64,000 nucleotides of DNA from Nereocystis luetkeana (taxonomy: Eukaryota > Sar > Phaeophyceae > Laminariales > Laminariaceae): positions 8,710,698 to 8,774,697 of the forward strand of contig JARUPZ010000019.1 of the NCBI GenBank assembly GCA_031213475.1, in the 5' to 3' direction. Below the pieces are notes generated by a model, which had not been told where the DNA came from, did no database searches, and saw only the letters and a list, made by a program, of their open reading frames with translations. Below, piece after piece: positions 61,701-64,000 of this stretch; within the stretch, counting starts at the first letter, position 1, and every line of letters starts with the position of its first letter. A program made the translations under genes and the position numbers.

Positions 61701-63131
61701 CAGCCCCACCCCCCTCCTCACCCCTACTCCCACCTGCACCACCCCCACCCCCGCCAGCGAACCCCCACCCCCACCCCTCGTCATCGTCAGTATCTCACCT
61801 GGTGGCAACTCTTCCTGTTGCCCGTTCCTCCCCCCCCTCCGCCCGTTTCCCCCACGTTTGGTTTTGGGGGCAGCATTCTTGCCTCAGCCAACAACGCCTT
61901 TTTTGGGATCTTCACGCTCGAAGCGGTGATCAAGGTGCGGGAGCTGTTTTTGGGGAGAGGGGGTGGGGCGCATGTCATGCATGGCCGTAGTCGACATGGG
62001 GGATAGGGTTTGGGAGGTTTGAGCACTCAGCGAACCTTTTGCATGAGCGTGCGCTGGACAGGCTGGCTAAAAGCGCTCTATTCGCGGGAAATGAGGGATG
62101 GGCCGGACTCGCTACCTCTTACCCCTGCCACGGCTTTGCCACCACTGGTAGTAGATGCTACCGCGTGCGAAACCCCCCCCACTCTTCTGATATCATGCCG
62201 CCGAATGAGCATCTCTAGACCACGCCATGCCACAGCACAGAGCAACGCGGAGTCGTCAAACGAGTGTTGCGAGGCTCCCGTAGCTCCTGCGTGCGCGGCG
62301 CGAGGGGCCTCCGTGAGGAGGAGAGATGGGCAATCGAGGGACGACCGGCTCGTCTATGCGGCTATTAACTGAAGCGCTTGCAGTTGTTCTAGTGAAGACG
62401 TTAGTCTTGAACGGCGTTCAGCAACGGTCCCAATAGTTTTCGTACCGTAGGATTCTAACGGTATACTCCCAAGTACATTTTTTGCCTTCATTGCCAAGAC
62501 TCTAATTTACAGTAGCTCAGGTGGTCGTACTTCATGTATATGGACGATTGAACTTCCCTGCTTTGGGCGGTTCCATAGTATCTGTACTCATACCCCTCTC
62601 GTCTCACGTACCACGCACCTTTCATCTTCAGTGCTGACTCTTCTCGCTTGTCGATACTTGACAGCAGGGGTTAAAAGACAGTCCTCTCAGTGTCTTGCTG
62701 GGGCCTCTAAATATCGCGGCATTTCGACTGCTTTACCTTGTCTCGTGCGCTGCTGCTGTTCAAGGTTGTTCGTATATGTGCCGCCCTGCCCCCCCCCCCC
62801 CCCCGTGTCTCGACCCCTACTCTTGTAGATCCTCGCGTTCAAAAAAGCCTACTTCGCAGACCCTTGGAATCGGTTCGATTTCTTGATCGTGATCGGCAGC
62901 TTTCTGGGACTGCTGATGCTCTGGACCGTGGGGTCAAGCTACGGGTCGATCGCGACGGTGATTAGGATTTTCCGGATAGGCCGCGTGCTGAGGCTCGTCC
63001 GAGGGCTGGAGTCGATGGCCCAGCTGTTCAACACACTACTGCTGACGCTGCCGAGCCTCGGCAACGTTGGAGCCCTCCTGTGTCTTCTTTTTTTCATCTA
63101 CGCCGCCATGGGGGTGCAGCTGTTTGCCAAG
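36989..63131 (+). CDS. gene C: four-domain voltage-gated Ca2+ channel alpha1-like subunit (3'-truncated)
   Basis: Thirteen exons join in frame with GT-AG introns: 36989-37747, 47604-48038, 49719-49853, 51350-51568, 52530-52670, 53232-53425, 54348-54597, 55022-56127, 56856-57267, 57948-58217, 60878-61125, 61874-61934 and 62829-63131. They encode about 1511 residues: domain I S1-S6, a short acidic linker, domain II S1-S6, an acidic II-III linker of about 200 residues, domain III S1-S6, a III-IV linker of about 45 residues and domain IV S1-S5. Each S4 has four or five arginine/lysine residues at every third position. The pore loops read TLEGW (I), SGENW (II) and TTEAW (III), placing glutamate at the selectivity positions as in Cav channels rather than the DEKA of Nav or the lysine of NALCN domain III. 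The protein would be a plasma- or flagellar-membrane Ca2+ channel. The domain IV pore, its S6 and the C-terminal tail lie right of the window. The start codon is tentative. Confidence 0.9.
38822..38910. mobile_element. right half of MITE family M with two micro-insertions
   Basis: ATTGTTAGTCAAAATAGG through TCCTATTTACTATGGTCCCC matches the right part of the copy at 12061-12169. Relative to that copy it has CCTGGTA inserted after TA (38873-38881 reads TACCTGGTA) and CCAG inserted between two TA dinucleotides (TACCAGTA near 38849). The left arm is missing. Confidence 0.7.
39400..40030. repeat. first member of a collinear duplicated segment
   Basis: Blocks in order: GCATCCTTTACTATACCTTC, TCATCGTTCCACGTGCGGCC, GTAGCGCAACAAATCTGACA, CTGTGACCACGGACGGACTC, GTTAATGTGAGAACAACGAC, CAGCGGGTCGATAGACCACC, CACCCCAACTCTCATCGCTG. 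The same order occurs at 41985-42865 with different spacing. Confidence 0.7.
40140..40990. repeat. dense array of GAGTACT/AGTATTC dyads
   Basis: Motifs such as ATACTGCGAGTAC, ATACTCCGAGTATAC, CCGAGTACCTG, GGGAGTAT and GCAGTATTCCGCAGTAC recur every 10-25 bases for about 850 bases. The MITE at 40267-40388 is inserted in it. A 152-residue plus frame (40522-40980) is a by-product of the repeats (YSEY, EYCE). Confidence 0.7.
40267..40388. mobile_element. MITE family M copy with one clean micro-insertion
   Basis: CTATTACGGGGGACCATAGT at the left; at the right GGTCCTACCAGGTATTTAAT then ATGGTCCCCCGCAATA. Where the 12061 copy has TCCTATTTACTATGG, this copy has TCCTACCAGGTATTTAATAT, that is, seven extra bases (CCAGGTA) after TA. 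Confidence 0.85.
41440..41545 (+). repeat. short family S-related copy
   Basis: TTCTTCCACTCCAGAATTAT, TGGGGCCTGTCCTGCGACCA, CGGACTGCATCATATTGTGG, GAGTTAATGTGAGACCAACA. The same blocks recur at 42595-42690, partly at 42415-42480 and 39730-39800, and in reverse near 50100-50145. Confidence 0.65.
41985..42865. repeat. second member of the collinear duplicated segment
   Basis: GCATCCTTTCTTGTTCTCAT, CGTTCCACGTTCCAGCTGCT, AAGCGCAACAAACCTGAAAT, CTGCGACCACGGACTGCATT, GTTAATGTGAGAACAACAAC, CAGCGGGTCGATAGACCACC, CACCCCAACTCTCATCTCTG. It contains extra sequence relative to 39400-40030, including a second GACCACGG...GTTAATGTGAG block at 42420-42475. Confidence 0.7.
43180..43470 (+). repeat. SINE/LINE-like family S copy with AAC tail
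   Basis: TGTGTTGTTGTGTCCTCGTA, CCCGGTACGCTGACACTTCT, CTCACAGTCTGTGACCACAT, GGACGGACACTGGGTGTACT, GATTTAATGTGAAGACAACA and then ACAACAACAACC. This is the clearest example of the AAC-rich 3' tail. Confidence 0.75.
43850..43990 (+). repeat. SINE/LINE-like family S, short diverged copy
   Basis: GGTCTGTGACGACGGAATCA, GACGGGCACTGCCTGGGTCT, GGGTAGAAAGAACGGTTTAA. It is more diverged than its neighbours and lacks a clear tail. Confidence 0.5.
44470..44830 (+). repeat. SINE/LINE-like family S, long copy
   Basis: TGCCACATCTCCTACTCGTC, a T-rich body, then GTCGTGCCTGTCGTATCCAG, TTAGTTTTGTGACCACAAAC, CGGCACGGACACTGGTTGTG, CTGGATGTCGACGG, ACGGTTTAATATGAAGAACA, ACAC. It is block-for-block collinear with 23455-23870. 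Confidence 0.75.
46049..46178. mobile_element. MITE family M copy with several micro-insertions
   Basis: CTACGGGGGACCATAGTACC at the left and ACTATGGTCCCCCGTAACA at the right. Inside are a tandem TACCAGGTACCAGGTA (46065-46080) replacing the short AA/TAATA segment of other copies, and a clean CCAGGTA insertion in AACCTACCAGGTATATATTT (46105-46113). The reverse of the 40267 copy has AACCTATATATT at the same place. Confidence 0.8.
46592..46671 (+). repeat. foldback element, family H
   Basis: AGGGCTTCAGTTTCGTTTTG, GGGACAAGCTACTTGAAACT, TCAGTGGTTTTGTCCCCCAA, ACGGGAGTGCAGTCTC. The outer TTAACCC/GGGTTAA ends are not preserved. Confidence 0.7.
47275..47370 (-). repeat. foldback element, family H, 233 bases before gene C exon 2
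   Basis: AGCCCCTTCAGAATCGCAGT, CCCGTTTTGGGGACACCCCA, CTCAAAATCTAAGTAATCTG, TCGCCAAAGCGGGACTGCGG, TTCTAAAAGGGTGAA. It would be part of the channel pre-mRNA. Confidence 0.8.
47604..48038 (+). CDS. gene C exon 2: domain I extracellular loop and pore
   Basis: After GGCCAG the phase-0 frame reads IGMNHTEYRCIDAINFD, followed by an acidic, cysteine-bearing turret of about 100 residues (five or more Cys: C-I-D, ECWWP, RLCAF, KCDHD, RWCG). The pore helix and filter follow (IFVAFLSIFQSITLEGWSEI). TLEGW gives the domain I selectivity glutamate. The last codons TAC CAG run into the donor GTACGA, so the splice site lies inside a TACCAGGTA 9-mer (48033-48041). Confidence 0.9.
48166..48260. repeat. purine/G-rich tract in intron 2
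   Basis: GAGGCGAAAAAGGAAGGGGG and following G runs (AATGAGGGGGCGAGTGGGTG GGGGGG). It directly follows a tandem TACCTGGTACCTGGTA (48151-48166). No coding content is seen. Confidence 0.6.
48288..48442. repeat. 78-bp tandem duplication in intron 2
   Basis: GACCCTGCGCGCCGCTGCAA, GGGGCTGATATATTCTGCAC, GTATCACTGCAAGGAGTTGT, ACGGCTCG is followed by the same order with few changes (GACCCTGCGTGCCGCTGGAA ... ACGGCTCG). Confidence 0.8.
49403..49475 (-). other. tRNA-like relic (possible tRNA-derived SINE)
   Basis: On the minus strand TGGCTTGGTAGGTGG resembles an A box. GTGGGTTCAAGTCTCAC makes a good T-arm, with five pairs (one G-T) and a TTCAAGT loop. The acceptor arms do not pair and no clear anticodon stem forms, so I regard it as a relic or SINE head and not a functional tRNA gene. 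Confidence 0.3.
49719..49853 (+). CDS. gene C exon 3: domain I S6
   Basis: After TGCTGTAG the frame reads VKDCSLPILG, then DLFFIILVLWGSFFTLNLLL, then AVLEVNFSQGKEDDK. The FFTLNLLLAVLEVNF segment is the pore-lining S6, with the conserved asparagine of Cav channels. The exon is 135 bp, phase 0 at both ends, with donor AAG|GTGAGA. Confidence 0.9.
49953..49997 (-). repeat. probable fragment of foldback family H
   Basis: Reversed, CCCCTCTAGAACTGCCCCCA, CGTTTTTTTTGGGGCACGAA resembles the half copy at 24786. It is short and degraded. Confidence 0.35.
51350..51568 (+). CDS. gene C exon 4: acidic I-II linker and start of domain II S1
   Basis: After CCGGAGCAG the phase-0 frame reads EAGEERKRLASVAEEEAIA, then a Glu/Asp-rich stretch (AAVEEKAEEDEEAGN). 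It ends AWRLALYWLVSNHTFQ, the pre-S1 segment of domain II. The donor is CCAG|GTGATG. The I-II linker is only about 100 residues. I saw no clear beta-subunit-binding (AID) motif, which fits an organism without a Cav beta subunit, though this is inference. Confidence 0.85.
51605..51640. repeat. G-rich tract in intron 4
   Basis: GGGCAGGGGGGGGGGGGGGG followed by AGGGGG. Similar G or C tracts occur in introns 5, 7 and 12 of this gene. Confidence 0.7.
52530..52670 (+). CDS. gene C exon 5: domain II S1-S2
   Basis: After CGAGTTTAG the frame reads HSITALIVANTVVLSLDHHP (S1), then FSTILEALNFSFTLSFVLEM (S2), then ALK. The LEM...K end with a glutamate facing the voltage sensor is typical of S2. Length is 141 bp, phase 0 at both ends, donor AAG|GTGGGT. 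It directly follows a C-rich tract. Confidence 0.9.
53232..53425 (+). CDS. gene C exon 6: domain II S3-S4
   Basis: After TTGTCAG the frame reads LLALGPKGYAKDRFNLFDGF (S3 start, with the usual N and D), IVLSSIVELIVSPPDIL, a Gly/Ser loop (TGESGGSSGGG) and S4 (LSALRSFRVFRIFKLAR, five basic residues). It ends in phase 2 (CCAG|GTGATT). Confidence 0.9.
54348..54597 (+). CDS. gene C exon 7: domain II S4-S5 linker, S5 and pore helix start
   Basis: One base completes the arginine from exon 6, then DWHSMRELLETLHKTLLDIG and FGLLLLLFMYIYVLIGLQFF (S5), a short acidic turret (HFDDDGHVIGIGEEGYN) and NFDTLLNAFVTIFE (pore helix). The donor is GAG|GTGAGG, phase 0. The acceptor region carries CTG/CCG/ACG runs in place of a plain pyrimidine tract. 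Confidence 0.9.
54640..54735 (-). repeat. G-tract-bordered element, family P, in intron 7
   Basis: GTCATGCATGGTCGTAGTCG, TATGACCATAGGCCCTCGCA and TCCCTACAATGCCGGGTCGG are the reverse of the copies at 20811 and 23041. They are followed by a G tract that corresponds to their C tract. Confidence 0.75.
55022..56127 (+). CDS. gene C exon 8: domain II pore and S6, II-III linker, domain III S1-S4
   Basis: After TCCTTGTAG the frame reads ILSGENWNAVMYNARRATSW, in which GENW gives the domain II selectivity glutamate. S6 follows (MIVMSLFLAILLSNF). The II-III linker of about 200 residues begins very acidic (LLLDDEDDDRPLDLDD) and has Gly/Arg and Ser-rich parts. Domain III starts at ALFLLGPKNPVRRKCSAVV, with S1 (FTLVLIGISSVALAVD), S2, S3 (SSWNILDFLVVVVSVVQL) and S4 (GLRSLRALRALRPLR). 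It ends in phase 2. At 1106 bp it is the largest exon seen. Confidence 0.9.
56856..57267 (+). CDS. gene C exon 9: domain III S4-S5 linker, S5 and turret
   Basis: One base completes the last S4 arginine, then LINRMPGLKLVLEALIASIP and S5 (LNVAAVCLMFFVIFAILGV). A long extracellular turret follows with two NXT/S sites (NVTSF, NVTGAF) and several cysteines (SCQG, EECTV, ACCSAW). Donor CAG|GTTGGT, phase 0. A long CT-rich tract at 56690-56850 forms the upstream pyrimidine tract. Confidence 0.9.
57948..58217 (+). CDS. gene C exon 10: domain III pore and S6
   Basis: After GTTTGCAG the frame reads VCECLGLDWDQTIPQQFDNV, then ALALLTFFEISTTEAWTAVT. TTEAW carries the domain III selectivity glutamate, with alanine where Cav channels usually have glycine. 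S6 is WFFILFMLFGAYLVMNLFVG then VVVDNFKK, with the S6 asparagine. 270 bp, phase 0, donor AAG|GTGGCG. Confidence 0.9.
59087..59183 (+). repeat. foldback element, family H, inside gene C
   Basis: TTAACCCTTTTAGGACTGCA, GTCCCGTTTTTGGGACAAAC, TACTTGGAGTTTGAGTGGAT, TGTCCCCAAAACGGGACTGC, AGCTCTAAAAGGGTTGA. Nearly identical in layout and orientation to 24130-24226. Confidence 0.9.
59687..59798. repeat. 56-bp perfect tandem duplication
   Basis: CTACACCCCAATTTATTTAT, TTTTCGAGTCCCAGGCAGGC, GGGGCGGGGAGGGTAT occurs twice in succession without a difference. Confidence 0.9.
60878..61125 (+). CDS. gene C exon 11: III-IV linker and domain IV S1
   Basis: After GCGGCAG the frame reads MKTKVEGSGVLVTEAQQSWI, then KTQLIMRRLRPLKLDKPPGN and S1 (WFDVVIMACIILNTIIMAM) followed by EYFGQSDVYT. 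The linker is about 45 residues, similar to Cav. No IFM-like inactivation motif of Nav is present. The donor CCAT|GTATGA in phase 2 is chosen because it is the one that fits exon 12. Confidence 0.85.
61874..61934 (+). CDS. gene C exon 12: domain IV S2 (61-bp micro-exon)
   Basis: After TTGGGGGCAG one base completes an isoleucine codon, then ILASANNAFFGIFTLEAVIK. FTLEAV.K is the standard S2 end with a conserved glutamate. Donor AAG|GTGCGG, phase 0. The exon is unusually short, but both junction phases fit and the residues match Cav S2 (YANIFF...FTLEAVLK pattern). Confidence 0.85.
61965..62005 (-). repeat. fragment of family P element in intron 12
   Basis: CATGTCATGCATGGCCGTAG then TCGACATGGGGGATAG matches the start of the copy at 54640. 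Confidence 0.5.
62829..63131 (+). CDS. gene C exon 13: domain IV S3-S5
   Basis: After CTCTTGTAG the frame reads ILAFKKAYFADPWNRFDFLI (S3 with the usual PWN.FDF), then S4 (ATVIRIFRIGRVLRLVRG, five arginines) and, after the S4-S5 linker (LESMAQLFNTLLLTLPSLGN), S5 (ALLCLLFFIYAAMGVQLFA). 303 bp, phase 0, donor AAG|GTGACG. The pore loop, S6 and C-terminus of domain IV are not in the window. Confidence 0.9.
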
Positions 63132-64000
63132 GTGACGAGGTGCCAGAAGCTTAGCCGCAAGGCGGCGAGGGCCGGGTTGCTTTGGGCGAAAACCTGGCTT
63201 GGCTTTTGTGCATTGCCTTTATCCCAATGGCCGAGCCATTACGGGGACTCGAGTGGCAATCGTCGGCTGAACAACTATGTAATGGTCAACCACCGCCCAC
63301 TTGTGCCACTGCCGCCGCCCCTCTCGAGTAGTGCCATTGTTGATCGTGGGTACCCTCGCCCCAGACCCTGTACTGTGAGCGAAAGTTCGACAGCCTCAGC
63401 GAATGTGAAGCGTGGCATGCACAGACCCCCGCCCCATCCTGCCCACCCCCCCCACCCCCTCAACAAAACTAATGTGCACCGGGCGATCGGCGACCTGTGC
63501 TCGAAACAAATCTCTCGATGCTCCCGCCCTCGCGCTGCTTGGTGCGGTGCGGCCTGGGACCCTCCCGACGCTGCTCCGCAAATCAAAGCAACCAACACAC
63601 CCAAGAGACTTCCTACTGTGATGCGTTTTTTGTTGTTGTGGTATGTCGATTGCATCTGAGCGCGTGTGCGTCCCGTAAGGTGTACGACAGCATATGGAGC
63701 GCCAGTTTCGAAACTGACCGCGGGAAAACAGAAACGTGTTCCGTCGCGAAAGGTGTTTTTGGCGTCACGCCGAAGCGAGAGAGCCTTGCTGTAGCGCAAG
63801 CGACGAGAGTAACCTCGGAAGAAGAAATTAATTTCCCCGCTTGGTGCCAGCCGTACAGTTCTTGGAATCTTGCTGAAATGCAGACCTCTGCTTGAAATTG
63901 TGAAAGAGCCGGGACCGGCCGGTGTGTAGCGCGAAAAATCCGAAGGTATTCGAAAGGTCCCGAAATAACTCCCTGCGGAGTCGCGAAACGCTCGGATCTC
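63132..64000 (+). other. gene C intron 13 (continues past the right edge)
   Basis: I looked for a domain IV pore exon (a glutamate or aspartate filter followed by W, then S6) and found none. The 132-residue frame at 63497-63895 and the 258-residue extension of exon 13 past the donor lack channel features. Confidence 0.6.

Noticed and set aside
63497-63895. 132-residue frame considered as the domain IV pore exon
   Set aside because: It has no pore-filter motif, no hydrophobic S6 and no matching acceptor phase.

Overview
The window is nuclear DNA of an intron-rich eukaryote. GC-rich protein-coding exons, joined by GT-AG introns with many GTGAG/GTGNG donors, lie in AT-richer DNA full of small repeats. 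A four-domain Cav-type calcium channel (land plants lack these) together with an F-box protein carrying Tudor/chromo-barrel modules suggests a stramenopile, most likely a brown alga. That placement is inference; no species can be named from the sequence alone.

Layout. (1) About 813-1676, plus strand: the last two exons of an unrecognised gene (A). (2) 1677-18300: 16.6 kb without a convincing gene, holding hairpins, MITE-like elements, a 774-bp hAT-like element and local duplications. (3) 18301-36062, minus strand: gene B, reconstructed here from five exons as an F-box protein fused to Tudor/chromo-barrel modules. One of its introns would be 14 kb and full of repeats. (4) 36063-36988: a 0.9-kb divergent intergenic stretch, probably a shared promoter. 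(5) 36989 to the right edge, plus strand: gene C, a four-domain voltage-gated Ca2+ channel alpha1-like subunit. Thirteen exons (about 1511 codons) are visible, from domain I S1 to domain IV S5; the domain IV pore and the C-terminus lie outside. Its first intron is 9.9 kb. Pore glutamates are seen in domains I, II and III (TLEGW, SGENW, TTEAW), as in calcium-selective channels.

Repeats. Several families occur in both genic and intergenic DNA: a ~95-bp near-perfect foldback element (nine main copies plus fragments), a ~110-bp MITE with TACGGGGGACC ends (five copies and one half), a SINE/LINE-like family ending in an AAC-rich tail, a ~0.8-kb inverted-repeat element (three copies), and an element bordered by C or G tracts.

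The most unusual signal is the 9-mer TACCAGGTA or its complement TACCTGGTA. I count about 42 copies by eye, where about 0.5 would be expected by chance; about 27 of them lie between 34.9 and 49.5 kb. Aligning MITE copies with one another shows that TA has become TACCAGGTA or TACCTGGTA at otherwise identical positions. The two arms of a hairpin at 3949-4066 show the same for TACCGGTA and TACTAGTA. The genome therefore seems to collect 6-7-bp insertions with a duplicated TA, either excision footprints of TA-targeting transposons or an undescribed micro-insertion process. One copy covers a splice donor of the channel gene.
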